From Chitinophagaceae bacterium (GTDB lineage: Bacteria > Bacteroidota > Bacteroidia > Chitinophagales > Chitinophagaceae), in the NCBI GenBank assembly GCA_947447465.1, contig CANFKE010000003.1, positions 1-64,000 on the forward strand: a DNA stretch of 64,000 nucleotides, written 5' to 3'. The notes beneath the pieces were generated by a model. That model made no database searches, was not told the origin of the DNA, and saw only the letters and a list, made by a program, of their open reading frames with translations. Below, piece by piece: positions 46,901 to 55,356 of the stretch; position 1 is the first letter of the stretch, and every line of letters starts with the position of its first letter. A program made the position numbers and the translations under genes.

Positions 46901-46950
46901 CCGGAACAACTGTAACGATCACTATCAAATATGAGAACAATGCAAAGTAA
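43909..46950 (+). CDS. Propeller-type sensor histidine kinase (LytS-class)
   Basis: A 1013-residue membrane sensor. A signal peptide (1-24, ending SANAQ) is followed by a large periplasmic region with beta-propeller repeats (NHVYSTIVDRHGYLWIATDNGVLRYNG, DVWQLVEDRKGRIWLGNI) to ~690 and a Y_Y_Y-type domain ~690-755; a membrane span lies at ~764-786. The cytoplasmic part has the His_kinase domain with His816 (QINPHFIFNSLNSALL) and an ATPase domain (NAIEHGLL, DDNGVGREEA). Only one visible membrane span besides the signal. It overlaps the regulator gene by 20 nt. Confidence 0.93.
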   Translation: MTTFLLRKILILLVAVIVTCSANAQTGNTFNLNIANGLPTNHVYSTIVDRHGYLWIATDNGVLRYNGYELKIFTTEDGLPVNDVWQLVEDRKGRIWLGNITNKMGYIFNERYVNAIFEKPNNHIIYPMFLKLNDGHINFYSNSRSDNLHESYFREQNDTIRSYTLTDELRKFLPELQITGKDFQTISPIANEDGHTWIIYDNKFYKFSINRKKIIISKVVPTNENKLNEILGANNYLFIDNYILLFFYDNRNYLEVYNVNNGAKEIISLKEQGINEPIINIYHNNSKANKNIYVITKNYIVQYQFNNKVIYAGTTTIKRELGTTQLTTQNITSYIPDELWGKCISSAADGLFIKSSTDSNLKKWDEVDLNGYHFLGGDESYCIWVNKTNDICIIDSLLHVNKIHAIDKQETLYGVLKKQNSVYYLLGKQNYLLNVKTNKASRLPDVALGVSIFKMIKDKPDNNYCINTIGLYSINPDSGVSTKNYIECDRYRDLIYDSTRHTYWTYNFNKITTLHNGQKSIITQDSFSKFGVVRTEKIAIDNKFGNIFFKGNDAITMYDEERNHFQYLFPNINLKESSMCVYDNTLIAYGRFGVAFCKITGKQKISDPIYYRNIKNSLYNFIYDAQFAYNKLIINTDKGVYLSDLPTNFENNTNEYNNKYKLTYNYKNEINDLKNGDTIFMDQYDPSIRFDIINPYGNGNLRYKITIGSTISLLNSNEFVLSNEQRTPDEYSKIVVIAYDGVWKSKPISINIYIRPYWWQTKRMQIVLWATGTLVVILLFALAILITRRLVLNASKKRNLRMEMELKAIYSQINPHFIFNSLNSALLLVSKNQMEEAYTHISKFSRLLRSYIKSSRNKFITVNEEIINLSNYIELQQIRFKNRFSYTINSHNLTNRTVRIPSLLIQPFVENAIEHGLLNKDDIGQLNINFNMIGDNTLICTIDDNGVGREEAKKISGLNVSKEESYGNLLIKDLINIFNKYESVNVDISYLDKKAPETGTTVTITIKYENNAK

Positions 46951-47683
46951 TTACACGTGTATCATTGTGGATGACGAACTTGATGCCATTGAATTGCTCA
47001 GTTCAAGATTAATGAAACTATATACCAACGTCCAAATTATCGCTACTTATTCAAACTGGCAGGAGGCTTTGAGCGCATTGAGAACAACTTCGGTAGACAT
47101 ACTGATGATGGATATATCAATGCCCGGAAAAACAGGCATTAACCTTCTCAAATTGATTCCGGGCATTGATTGTGAGATCATTTTCGTTACAGCACATGAT
47201 AATTATGCGGTAGATGCGTTCGAACTTTCAGCAACGGGCTATATTTTAAAACCGATTGATGATCAGGAACTTTCGCAAGCTGTTGACAAAGCATTGGAAC
47301 GTGTGCAATTCAGAAAGCTAGCTAAGGTACAACCTGGCATAAGAATACAACCGATTACAAATGATGGAAAAATAGCCATCCCCGGCAATCATGGTATTGA
47401 CTACATAAATATTAGTGAGATATTATATCTTGAGAGTACGAACAAATGTACCAGAATTGCTACGCTGAATCAGGAATACATAAGCACTAGTAACATCGGA
47501 AAATTTCAATATCTCATAGATAATTTTTCGTTCTTTCAGATCCACAGATCCTTTATCATTAACATCAGATATGTTTTGAGATACGATTCTTTGGGATTCA
47601 TAATAATGAACAATAAAAAAGAGATACCAATATCGCGCTCAGCGAAAAGTGATTTTTTACAGATGTTCAGTATTGACCAATGA
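46931..47683 (+). CDS. LytTR-family response regulator
   Basis: A 250-residue regulator: receiver domain ~10-125 with DDE near 14-16 and phospho-acceptor D61 (LMMDISMPGKTG), and a LytTR DNA-binding domain ~145-245 (IAIPGNHGIDYINISEILYLES, FFQIHRSFIINIRYVLRY). The second in-frame ATG at 46940 (MQSNYTC) is an alternative start. It is the partner of the upstream kinase; the output genes are unknown. Confidence 0.93.
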   Translation: MRTMQSNYTCIIVDDELDAIELLSSRLMKLYTNVQIIATYSNWQEALSALRTTSVDILMMDISMPGKTGINLLKLIPGIDCEIIFVTAHDNYAVDAFELSATGYILKPIDDQELSQAVDKALERVQFRKLAKVQPGIRIQPITNDGKIAIPGNHGIDYINISEILYLESTNKCTRIATLNQEYISTSNIGKFQYLIDNFSFFQIHRSFIINIRYVLRYDSLGFIIMNNKKEIPISRSAKSDFLQMFSIDQ

Positions 47684-48345
47684 CCTTTAAATATGTATAA
47701 CATTAAGCACCCATTGGCATTTTCATCCGTCAGTGTATTTCGTCATTTCGTCAGGCAATCACTTCATTTCGACATATTTCTTTAAATGGCGTGCCCGGAA
47801 CATTTTACTTTGTGTTTCATTAAGATGTTAACTCTCCTGTAAACGCTATCCCGTTAGTAAGATTCAGATTCGAATATCTGGTAAATATGCCCTGGTAATT
47901 CTTTACCGGGGTTTATCAATTTTAGAATTATCCTTTTGAAAAACCGACCAAACACACCAAAATAAAAATAATATAACTATCGGTTATTGTTATCCGTCGG
48001 AATTTCACAGCACTTCAGGGCCAAAAACATGCATTTCGTCATATTTTCTTATAGCAGGCAATTATCCTGAGTAAATTACATCAGAATTACGAAGTACGAA
48101 TTCAGCCCCTCTGGCCTACTGTTTGCTATGAAAGAAATATACTCTGATATGAACTGATCTATCTATCTGCTTACCTTATGTAATGGCAATTGAACCTTGA
48201 TACACACATCAGGGTTTTGTCATTTTAAAGATATCTGAATCAATTTTTACTGCCCTATTTACGAAGAAAAGTTAGCAGCGGATTGCCATAAATTTACCGC
48301 CGGCACTAACATACCATAAAGGCTAGGAAAAATGAATTATTTGAT
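47684..48345. other. Gene-free region with two hairpins and repeated TTTCGTC words
   Basis: About 660 bp without a credible gene. Hairpins: 47890-47911 (CCCTGGTAA/TTACCGGGG) and near 48193-48216 (AACCTTGAT/ATCAGGGTT followed by T-rich DNA), each usable as a terminator. The word ATTTCGTCA occurs twice back to back at 47737-47753, with variants CATTTCGACATATTT at 47765 and CATTTCGTCATATTT at 48032. Confidence 0.5.
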
Positions 48346-48353
48346 TAATTTTG
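48346..48353 (+). promoter_or_regulatory. -7 element TAATTTTG before the small lipoprotein gene
   Basis: TAnnTTTG match with 6 nt before the ATG at 48360, implying a leaderless transcript. Confidence 0.55.
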
Positions 48354-48359
48354 AAGTCT

Positions 48360-48515
48360 ATGAAGGATAAACTGACAAAAGTAATAGCTCTACTCCTGAT
48401 CTTTTCTTTTTTCGCTAGTTGCGTATCTCCACGCCGCACTCCTTGGCGCAGAAAAAGATTTAATGCTCATAGTAATCGTGGTGGCGGGCGCTATTGGTAC
48501 ACCAGAGGTAGCTAA
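48360..48515 (+). CDS. Very small lipoprotein (51 residues)
   Basis: A 51-residue frame MKDKLTKVIALLLIFSFFASC..., with a signal peptide and lipobox FASC (Cys21), then a short basic, Gly/Arg/Tyr-rich tail (RRTPWRRKRFN, GGGRYWYTRGS). Its own promoter element and terminator flank it exactly, supporting a real gene. The mature part is about 31 residues and matches no family I know. Confidence 0.75.
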   Translation: MKDKLTKVIALLLIFSFFASCVSPRRTPWRRKRFNAHSNRGGGRYWYTRGS

Positions 48516-48535
48516 TAATATTTTGTAATTATAAG

Positions 48536-48580
48536 AAAGATCTAAGAATAGACCTGTGATACAGGCATTCTTAGATCTTT
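48536..48580. terminator. Bidirectional intrinsic terminator
   Basis: Arms AAAGATCTAAGAAT and ATTCTTAGATCTTT are perfect complements enclosing an inner CCTGT/ACAGG pair. It separates the small lipoprotein from convergent folC. Confidence 0.88.
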
Positions 48581-48603
48581 TGTATTTTATATATCCATTA
48601 ATA

Positions 48604-49914
48604 TCACAGTTCCATTTCCAGTGCTTCTCCAACAATAAAGAAACTTCCGGTGATGAGCAATGCATCACTTTCGCCCATATTGCTGATAGCAGTATTAACG
48701 GCATCTTTTACTGTAAGATAACTTTCACCTGCTAAGTTTGCTGTCGCTGCCATTTCCTTTAGATCTGTTGCGGGCAATGCTCGTTGTATCTGCGCATTGC
48801 AAAAATAGTAGGTAGCATCTTTAGGAAATAATGCCAGTGCTTCTGCCACTTCTTTGTCTTTTACAAAACCCAGCACTATATGTTTTTTATCTGCTGCTAC
48901 CTGGCTCCATTGCTGCAACACATTGGTCAGCCCTGCTGTATTATGCGCTACATCACAAATTATCACAGGCTGCTCTTTCAGCCAATCCCAACGCCCCATC
49001 AGCCCCGTAGCTTTCTTCACATTTTTCAATGCTTCGGTCGCCTCAACTATCGACAGGTCAAATCCCAGAAACGACAAAACATCAACCGCTGTGAGCACCG
49101 TCTTAAGGTTGTATTGCTGATAGTTACCTGTAAGATCAGTTTGTATATCTATTAATTCTTGCTTTACCTTATTAACAGCTTTATAATATTGATATCTGGG
49201 ATCCTGCTTTACTCTTACCATATCCCAATGCGACTCAGCATAATAAACAGGGCTTTGATTTAAAACAGAATGTTCGAAGAAGACCTTTTCCGTTTCATCA
49301 TGCTGTTCACCTATCACCACCGGAACATTATGTTTCATGATCCCGGCTTTTTCGGAAGCGATCTGTGCGAGTGTATCACCCAACAGATCTTTATGATCAA
49401 AACTGATATTTGTAATAACGGATAATACAGGTGTAATAATATTAGTACTATCCAATCGCCCTCCCAATCCGGTTTCTATTATAGCAATATCAACGCCTTC
49501 CTCAGCAAATGCAAGAAATGCCATTGCAACAGTTATCTCAAAAAATGATGGATTGATCTCTTCTATCAGGTATTTGTTTCTTTCAACAAAATCGACCACC
49601 CATTGTTCACTCACAGGTGCACCATTGATACGTATTCTTTCCCGAAAATCAATAAGATGCGGAGATGTATAAAGACCCGTTTTGTATCCTGCGTGTTGAA
49701 ATATTGCGGCCAAAGAATGACTGGTACTACCCTTTCCATTGGTACCGGCAATATGAACGGACTTAAATTTATGCTGCGGGTCGCCCAATGCAGCACATAG
49801 CTTCAATGTATTGGTAAGATCAGGCTTTAATGCTGCTTTTCCTATTCTCGAAAACATTGGCAATCTGCTGAACAAATAGTCCAGTGTTTGCTGGTATGTG
49901 GTGGTATTCACCAT
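48604..49914 (-). CDS. folC: Folylpolyglutamate/dihydrofolate synthase
   Basis: A 436-residue Mur-ligase-fold enzyme adding glutamate to folates (and to dihydropteroate). The P-loop GTNGKGS is at 57-63, followed by SFFEITVAMAFLAFAEEGVDIAIIETGLGGRLDSTN and VITNISFDHKDLLGDTLAQIASEKAGI, all FolC hallmarks; the C-terminal domain has CDVAHNTAG. It starts 6 bp after the TonB-like gene, so the two are cotranscribed. Confidence 0.96.
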   Translation of the reverse strand: MVNTTTYQQTLDYLFSRLPMFSRIGKAALKPDLTNTLKLCAALGDPQHKFKSVHIAGTNGKGSTSHSLAAIFQHAGYKTGLYTSPHLIDFRERIRINGAPVSEQWVVDFVERNKYLIEEINPSFFEITVAMAFLAFAEEGVDIAIIETGLGGRLDSTNIITPVLSVITNISFDHKDLLGDTLAQIASEKAGIMKHNVPVVIGEQHDETEKVFFEHSVLNQSPVYYAESHWDMVRVKQDPRYQYYKAVNKVKQELIDIQTDLTGNYQQYNLKTVLTAVDVLSFLGFDLSIVEATEALKNVKKATGLMGRWDWLKEQPVIICDVAHNTAGLTNVLQQWSQVAADKKHIVLGFVKDKEVAEALALFPKDATYYFCNAQIQRALPATDLKEMAATANLAGESYLTVKDAVNTAISNMGESDALLITGSFFIVGEALEMEL

Positions 49915-49920
49915 AGAGTT

Positions 49921-50727
49921 TTAACGTGCTTTAAATACAATAGTTACATCACCAAACTGCTGCGGAGCCGAGCTATTGCTCTTGCTGAACCGTGCTTTGT
50001 TTATTTTGTCGAGTGCTATTTTCGTAAGCTCAGGATTGGAGGAAGATTTCACAAACTTACTTACAATGTTACCATCTCTATCCACCGTAACACTGATCAC
50101 AACTTTACCACCCTCTCTGAACTCGGCTTCCAGTTTCTTTGGTGTAATATCTCTTCCGGTAAGTGTATGGTAGGTTCCTCCACCGCCACCCGATCCGGGT
50201 ACACCTGAGTAATTTGCTGAACCGGGTGTTCCTCCATTTACGCCTGCATCATCAGGTCCGGTCGTTTTACCCTCATTACTACCTGGCTTATTATCTTTAG
50301 CACCATTACCCCCTTTGCCATTATTGTCACCACCATATACCGATTTGGGAACCGGAGGAGGAGCGATATCAGGCTTTGTGCCGGTTTGTCCTTTTATTTC
50401 CTTTTTGCCGGGATCATTGACTGCAGGAGCATCTGCTGCATCTGAATGCATCATTTCCTGAGGCACCGGGCTCTTTAGCTCTGCATTTTTGTACACGACC
50501 GATGCGCTGTAAGAAGCAGGATCATCCTTAGACATTGGTTGATCATCGCCGCTACCATTCTCACTTGAACCAAGATTTACCTCCAGTCCATTACCAACTT
50601 CTGCTGTCAGAACAGGAACAGTATATCTCCAAAGAAAAAAAAGCAATAAAAGTACAGCATGGATAACAATGGTCCATGTAAGGGCTTTGAAATTGATAGC
50701 GGGTGGCTGTTGTTGGGCAGCTGTCAT
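49921..50727 (-). CDS. TonB-like energy-transducing protein
   Basis: A 268-residue protein with one N-terminal membrane span (about 18-36, IVIHAVLLLLFFLWRY), a long Pro/Gly/Asn-rich periplasmic linker and a TonB C-terminal-like domain (ITPKKLEAEFREGGKVVISVTVDRDGNIVSKFV). Such proteins transmit proton-motive force to outer-membrane transporters; the ExbBD partners are not in this window. The ATG at 50727 is chosen over an in-frame TTG at 50733. Confidence 0.85.
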   Translation of the reverse strand: MTAAQQQPPAINFKALTWTIVIHAVLLLLFFLWRYTVPVLTAEVGNGLEVNLGSSENGSGDDQPMSKDDPASYSASVVYKNAELKSPVPQEMMHSDAADAPAVNDPGKKEIKGQTGTKPDIAPPPVPKSVYGGDNNGKGGNGAKDNKPGSNEGKTTGPDDAGVNGGTPGSANYSGVPGSGGGGGTYHTLTGRDITPKKLEAEFREGGKVVISVTVDRDGNIVSKFVKSSSNPELTKIALDKINKARFSKSNSSAPQQFGDVTIVFKAR

Positions 50728-50869
50728 ACGCAATTAAGAATCTTTGTTTAAAATTACAGTAATTGAACTTAAAAGATGAAACGAATTAAATCATCAGCTC
50801 ATTATTTTAACGTTTCAGGATTTATTGCTTTCACTAAGAAGTTTAATGGTATTTACAACGAACATTTTT

Positions 50870-50877
50870 TACTTTTG
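50870..50877 (+). promoter_or_regulatory. -7 element TACTTTTG before yajQ
   Basis: TAnnTTTG match 35 nt before the yajQ ATG; a short leader of about 30 nt is expected. Confidence 0.5.
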
Positions 50878-50912
50878 TTATAATAAACGCAATATTTAAA
50901 CAATTCCATATT

Positions 50913-51404
50913 ATGCCTTCTTTCGACATTGCCAGCAAAGTAGATCTTCAGACACTTGACAACGCCATAAACATTGCCAAAAAGGAAATTGACAACCGTT
51001 TTGACTTCAAAGGAACACACGTTTCTTTTGAACTCAATAAAAAGGAAATGACCATTTCAATGGAAGTTGAAAGTGACATGAAATTGCAGCAGCTGGAAGA
51101 TGTGTTACTTACAAAAGCTATGCGTCAGGGGCTTGAAGCTAACTGCTTTGATCTGACCAAAACGCCTAATGCCAACGGCAAGTACATTCGCAAGACCATT
51201 CCTGTAAAGAATGGAATAGATAAAGACTACGCTAAGAAAATTGTAAAGATCATTAAAGACAGCGGATTGAAAGTGCAGGCGGCTATCATGGATGATGTGA
51301 TACGCGTTACAGCAAAAAAAATAGACGACCTGCAAGGAGTAATTGCTCTTTGTCGTTCTTCAAATATTGACCTGCCATTGCAGTTCATCAATATGAAATC
51401 ATAG
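50913..51404 (+). CDS. yajQ: YajQ-family nucleotide-binding protein
   Basis: A 163-residue cytoplasmic protein, full length for YajQ: MPSFDIASKVDLQTLDNAINIAKKEI, NRFDFKGT, then KTIPVKNGIDKDYAKKIVKIIKDSGLKVQAAIMDDVIRVTAKKIDDLQ. YajQ homologues bind cyclic di-GMP or other nucleotides in some bacteria; which ligand is used here is unknown. Monocistronic, closed by a strong terminator. Confidence 0.95.
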   Translation: MPSFDIASKVDLQTLDNAINIAKKEIDNRFDFKGTHVSFELNKKEMTISMEVESDMKLQQLEDVLLTKAMRQGLEANCFDLTKTPNANGKYIRKTIPVKNGIDKDYAKKIVKIIKDSGLKVQAAIMDDVIRVTAKKIDDLQGVIALCRSSNIDLPLQFINMKS

Positions 51405-51430
51405 TCTGAATATAAAAACTGAATATTAAA

Positions 51431-51462
51431 TGAGCCCTGCGATACAATTATCGCAGGGCTCA
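51431..51462 (+). terminator. Intrinsic terminator of yajQ
   Basis: Perfect 14-bp arms TGAGCCCTGCGATA and TATCGCAGGGCTCA, loop CAAT, then six T. Confidence 0.93.
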
Positions 51463-51527
51463 TTTTTTGGGCAAGTTATTATCTTTAGTATGGTATCAGA
51501 TACTATGATGAGAACACAAAATAAAAT

Positions 51528-51564
51528 AATGGGCATGAATGATTTGATATCACTCATGCCCATT
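51528..51564 (-). terminator. Intrinsic terminator of the sdh operon
   Basis: Arms AATGGGCATGA and TCATGCCCATT enclose a 15-nt loop, 30 bp past the sdhB stop; on the minus strand the stem is followed by a T-rich tract. Confidence 0.75.
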
Positions 51565-51593
51565 AAATATGGTACTATTCAATAGTTGTTAAA

Positions 51594-52373
51594 TTAAGCT
51601 GTTCCTTCAACGCTTGAACCTGACATCATACTGCCAATATATTCGCGGTTAAGGCGTGCAATGTTTTCCAAAGATATTCCCTTAGGACACTCTGCTTCGC
51701 AGGCACCAATGTTAGTGCAGCTACCGAAACCTTCAGTATCCATCTGGTTCACCATGTTGAATGCACGACTCTTACGCTCAGGATCACCCTGTGGCAACAA
51801 TGCCAGGTGAGAGACCTTAGCAGAAACGAACAACATTGCAGATGCATTAGGACATGCAGCAACGCAAGCACCACAGCCAATGCAAGATGCAGCTGCGAAT
51901 GATTCGTCTGCCTTCTGCTTATCGATAGGAAGCGCATTCGCATCCTGTGCATTACCTGTGTTCACAGAAATGAATCCGCCGGCCTGAATGATGCGATCGA
52001 AACCTGTACGATCTACTACCAGATCTTTAATAACAGGGAACGCGTCTGCACGCCAAGGCTCAACTGTTATGGTATCACCATCTTTGTAAGCACGCATGTG
52101 CAGCTGACAAGTAGTGTTCTGAGACCAAGGACCATGTGCACGACCATTGATGACCATGCTGCACATACCGCAGATACCTTCACGACAGTCGTGGTCGAAT
52201 GCTATCGGCTCTTTCCCTTCAGACACCAGTTGCTCGTTCAATACGTCGAACATCTCCAAAAAAGACATTTCAGAAGAAACGTTCTTTACAGGGTAAGTTT
52301 CGAAACCACCCTTGGTCTTGTTATTTTTCTGCTTCCACACCTTTAAGGTGAGGTTCATATTATAATGTTGCAT
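51594..52373 (-). CDS. sdhB: Succinate dehydrogenase/fumarate reductase iron-sulfur subunit
   Basis: A 259-residue subunit carrying electrons between flavin and quinone. The 2Fe-2S site is CREGICGMC (plus a downstream Cys), the 4Fe-4S site [12 protein letters not shown] and the 3Fe-4S region [22 protein letters not shown] at 52358 may be the true start, as family members usually begin there. It is the last gene of sdhCAB. Confidence 0.96.
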   Translation of the reverse strand: MQHYNMNLTLKVWKQKNNKTKGGFETYPVKNVSSEMSFLEMFDVLNEQLVSEGKEPIAFDHDCREGICGMCSMVINGRAHGPWSQNTTCQLHMRAYKDGDTITVEPWRADAFPVIKDLVVDRTGFDRIIQAGGFISVNTGNAQDANALPIDKQKADESFAAASCIGCGACVAACPNASAMLFVSAKVSHLALLPQGDPERKSRAFNMVNQMDTEGFGSCTNIGACEAECPKGISLENIARLNREYIGSMMSGSSVEGTA

Positions 52374-52452
52374 ACTTTTTCAATTTGACAATTCGACAAT
52401 CGGGCAATAGCCCATTTACCGGTTGTTGGTAGCAATAATTTTAAATTCCTAA

Positions 52453-54429
52453 TTATTTGTATGAACGTGCACTTGGGTGAACGACTTCGTAGTTAAGATC
52501 TTCCTTGTGCAGTTCAAACTGACCTTCGCCCTTATATTCCCATGCGGCAACATACATGAACTTTTCATCATCACGAAGCGCTTCGCCCTCTTCTGTCTGA
52601 TACTCCTCGCGGAAGTGACCACCACAACTTTCGTTACGATTCAATGCATCTATGCACATAAGCTCGCCCAATTCAATAAAGTCGGCAACACGGCCAGCCT
52701 TATCTAATTCAGGATTAAATTCATCAATATCTCCCGGGATACGAACGTTGCTCCAGAATTCTTTGCGCAATGCCTTGATTTCTTCAATAGCTTCTTTCAG
52801 TCCTTTTTCATTTCTGGCCATACCGCACTTCTCCCACATGATCTTTCCTAAACGCTTGTGGAAGCTCTCAACACTTTCAGTACCCTTGATGCTCATCAAC
52901 TTATTGATGCGATCACTTACTTCTTTTTCAGCCGCAACAAACGCAGGATGATCTGTAGGAATTGCCTTGGTACGGATATCATCAGCAAGGCGATTACCCA
53001 GAGTGTAAGGTATTACAAAGTAACCATCAGCAAGACCCTGCATGAGCGCAGATGCACCCAGGCGGTTTGCTCCGTGATCACTGAAGTTAGCCTCACCCAA
53101 AGCATACAAGCCCGGAACAGTTGTCATCAGCTCATAATCTACCCAAAGTCCACCCATTGTATAGTGTACTGCAGGATATATACGCATTGGCATTTCGTAA
53201 GGATTTTCACCGGTGATTTTTTCGTACATATCGAAAAGGTTACCGTATTTCTCCTTAACTACGCCCTTACCTAATACTATGATCTCTTCCTTGCTCAGGT
53301 TTGGCTTTCCTTGTTTGTTAGCTTCTATCTTACCATAACGCTCGATAGCTGCACCAAAGTCAAGATAGACCGCCATCTTAGATGAACCTACTCCATAACC
53401 GGCATCGCAACGCTCTTTTGCTGCACGGCTGGCCACGTCGCGTGGTACAAGGTTACCGAAGGCTGGATATCTGCGCTCCAGATAGTAGTCGCGCTCTTCT
53501 TCCTTGATCTCAGAAGGTTTACGCTGATCATTCTTTTGCTTAGGCACCCAAATACGACCGTCATTACGTAGTGACTCAGACATCAGCGTTAACTTAGACT
53601 GATGATCACCACTTACTGGGATACATGTAGGGTGGATCTGTGTAAAGCAAGGGTTACCGAAATAAGCGCCTTGCTTATGTGCCTTCCATGCTGCTGTAAC
53701 ATTGCTACCCATAGCATTGGTTGACAAATAGAACACGTTACCATAACCACCGGTACACAAAAGAACAGCATGACCGAAGTGACGCTCTAACTTACCTGTT
53801 ACCAGATCGCGGGCAATGATACCACGAGCCACACCATCAACCATTACTACCTCCAGCATTTCATGACGGGAATGCATTTCTACATTACCCAAAGAAACCT
53901 GACGCTCAAGACCCTGGTAAGCACCGATCAACAACTGCTGACCTGTCTGACCTGCTGCATAGAACGTACGCTGTACCTGAGTACCACCAAATGAACGGTT
54001 GCTCAGCAAACCGCCATATTCACGTGCGAAGGGAACACCCGCAGCAACGCATTGGTCAATGATATTGGCACTAACTTCAGCCAGACGGTGAACATTACCC
54101 TCACGGGCACGGTAGTCACCACCTTTGATTGTATCGTAAAACAGGCGATAAGTACTATCACCATCATTCTGATAATTTTTTGCGGCATTGATACCACCTT
54201 GCGCTGCTATTGAGTGCGCACGGCGGGGGCTATCCTGAAAGCAGAATGCTTTCACTTTGTAACCCATTTCACCAAGAGAAGCTGCTGCTGAAGCTCCGGC
54301 AAGACCGGTTCCGACAACAATTACTTCTAATGAACGCTTATTGGCAGGGTTAACCAACTTACAAGTAGCCTTGTACGTTTTCCATTTGGAATCTATCGGA
54401 CCTGCTGGTATTTTAGAATTAAGTGGCAT
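52453..54429 (-). CDS. sdhA: Succinate dehydrogenase/fumarate reductase flavoprotein subunit
   Basis: A 658-residue flavoprotein oxidising succinate (or reducing fumarate) in the TCA cycle. FAD-binding [19 protein letters not shown], the flavin-linking His context [18 protein letters not shown], active-site [15 protein letters not shown] and [15 protein letters not shown] are visible. Length and features match the Bacteroidota (B-type) enzyme. A short hairpin lies in the 93-bp gap from sdhC. Confidence 0.97.
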   Translation of the reverse strand: MPLNSKIPAGPIDSKWKTYKATCKLVNPANKRSLEVIVVGTGLAGASAAASLGEMGYKVKAFCFQDSPRRAHSIAAQGGINAAKNYQNDGDSTYRLFYDTIKGGDYRAREGNVHRLAEVSANIIDQCVAAGVPFAREYGGLLSNRSFGGTQVQRTFYAAGQTGQQLLIGAYQGLERQVSLGNVEMHSRHEMLEVVMVDGVARGIIARDLVTGKLERHFGHAVLLCTGGYGNVFYLSTNAMGSNVTAAWKAHKQGAYFGNPCFTQIHPTCIPVSGDHQSKLTLMSESLRNDGRIWVPKQKNDQRKPSEIKEEERDYYLERRYPAFGNLVPRDVASRAAKERCDAGYGVGSSKMAVYLDFGAAIERYGKIEANKQGKPNLSKEEIIVLGKGVVKEKYGNLFDMYEKITGENPYEMPMRIYPAVHYTMGGLWVDYELMTTVPGLYALGEANFSDHGANRLGASALMQGLADGYFVIPYTLGNRLADDIRTKAIPTDHPAFVAAEKEVSDRINKLMSIKGTESVESFHKRLGKIMWEKCGMARNEKGLKEAIEEIKALRKEFWSNVRIPGDIDEFNPELDKAGRVADFIELGELMCIDALNRNESCGGHFREEYQTEEGEALRDDEKFMYVAAWEYKGEGQFELHKEDLNYEVVHPSARSYK

Positions 54430-54458
54430 ATATAAACTAATTCAAAAGTTAAGACTTG

Positions 54459-54474
54459 CCTGCCTGGCGGCAGG
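54459..54474. repeat. CCTGCC-TGGC-GGCAGG hairpin in the sdhC-sdhA gap
   Basis: A 6-bp GC-rich inverted repeat in a gap of an otherwise compact operon. There is no T-tract on the minus strand, so it is more likely a mobile-type palindromic unit or an mRNA-stability hairpin than a terminator. Confidence 0.45.
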
Positions 54475-54522
54475 ATGAATACTTAAAACACCGCTTTGCA
54501 ACGGCATTAGCCAAGTTAATGG

Positions 54523-55191
54523 TTAGGCGATCCAATTCATGAAGAATGCAACCGGCATAGCAATGAATATCAACGGAACGATGATAGAAAATGCAACACC
54601 CACTGACTTAATGAGTCCTTTGTACTTTGAAGTACCTAGTCCCAATGTCTGGAATGCACTGTAAAAACCATGAACAAGATGCCATCCCAATGAGATGCAA
54701 CCAAAGATGTAAACACCAACTACCCATGCAGTCTGGAATTCTTCCTTCATCATATGGTAAAGGTCTTTTTCACCACCACCGGTGATCTGAGAAAAACGGT
54801 TAGGTGCCCAGAATTTTGACAGGTGCATGATGAGGAACAACAAAATAAGAGTTCCCAACAATGCCATACTGCGGCTATACCACGGGCTGGTAGCACTACC
54901 GGCATTCACTGCATAGCGGTTAGTACGACGACTCTTGTTTCTTGACCATAATGCAAGGCCTTGAATAATATGTAACAGCAGGAAGGCCATAAGCCCTATC
55001 TCAACTGTACGGATCAGGAAGTTCGTACCCATGAAATGGGCTGCTTCCGTAAAACGAACGCCACCATCATTGTAGAAGATCTGGGCGTTAATGTAACAAT
55101 GGACGATCAAAAACGTAATGAGGAACAACCCCGTTAATGACATTTGTAGCTTTTTCCCTATGGAAGTGCTAAAGTAATTTTTCCAGCTCAT
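54523..55191 (-). CDS. sdhC: Succinate dehydrogenase cytochrome b subunit
   Basis: A 222-residue membrane anchor with five spans, of the single-subunit diheme (B-type) class. Candidate heme-ligand histidines are His31 (LIVHCYINAQ), His74 (LLLHIIQG), His123 (IMHLSKFW) and His171 (GWHLVHGF). It takes electrons from SdhB to menaquinone in the inner membrane. First gene of sdhCAB, with a -7 element 44 bp upstream. Confidence 0.95.
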   Translation of the reverse strand: MSWKNYFSTSIGKKLQMSLTGLFLITFLIVHCYINAQIFYNDGGVRFTEAAHFMGTNFLIRTVEIGLMAFLLLHIIQGLALWSRNKSRRTNRYAVNAGSATSPWYSRSMALLGTLILLFLIMHLSKFWAPNRFSQITGGGEKDLYHMMKEEFQTAWVVGVYIFGCISLGWHLVHGFYSAFQTLGLGTSKYKGLIKSVGVAFSIIVPLIFIAMPVAFFMNWIA

Positions 55192-55234
55192 GCGAATCCG
55201 GCAGAATTTAGTGTAGAAAGTGAAAAATGTTGTA

Positions 55235-55242
55235 CAAAGATA
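55235..55242 (-). promoter_or_regulatory. sdhC -7 element TATCTTTG
   Basis: Plus-strand CAAAGATA. The leader would be about 40 nt. The Crp/Fnr-like boxes seen at the cco promoters are absent at the equivalent positions. Confidence 0.55.
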
Positions 55243-55356
55243 ATCATCAATTTATAATTAGCATAGCAATACTGAAAATTGCTGAAAAGTATTTACATAA
55301 AGCGAAATTTTAGATAAGTTTATCAATTAGTTCCAATTACTTTTCCCGGCTCTTTA

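Noticed and set aside
51528-51564. The TGAT...ATCA words in this hairpin as a Crp/Fnr box
   Set aside because: They sit in the loop of a terminator between convergent genes, far from any promoter.
55235-55299. Paired Crp/Fnr-like boxes at the sdhC promoter
   Set aside because: The positions equivalent to those in the five promoters hold no TGAY or RTCA half-site.
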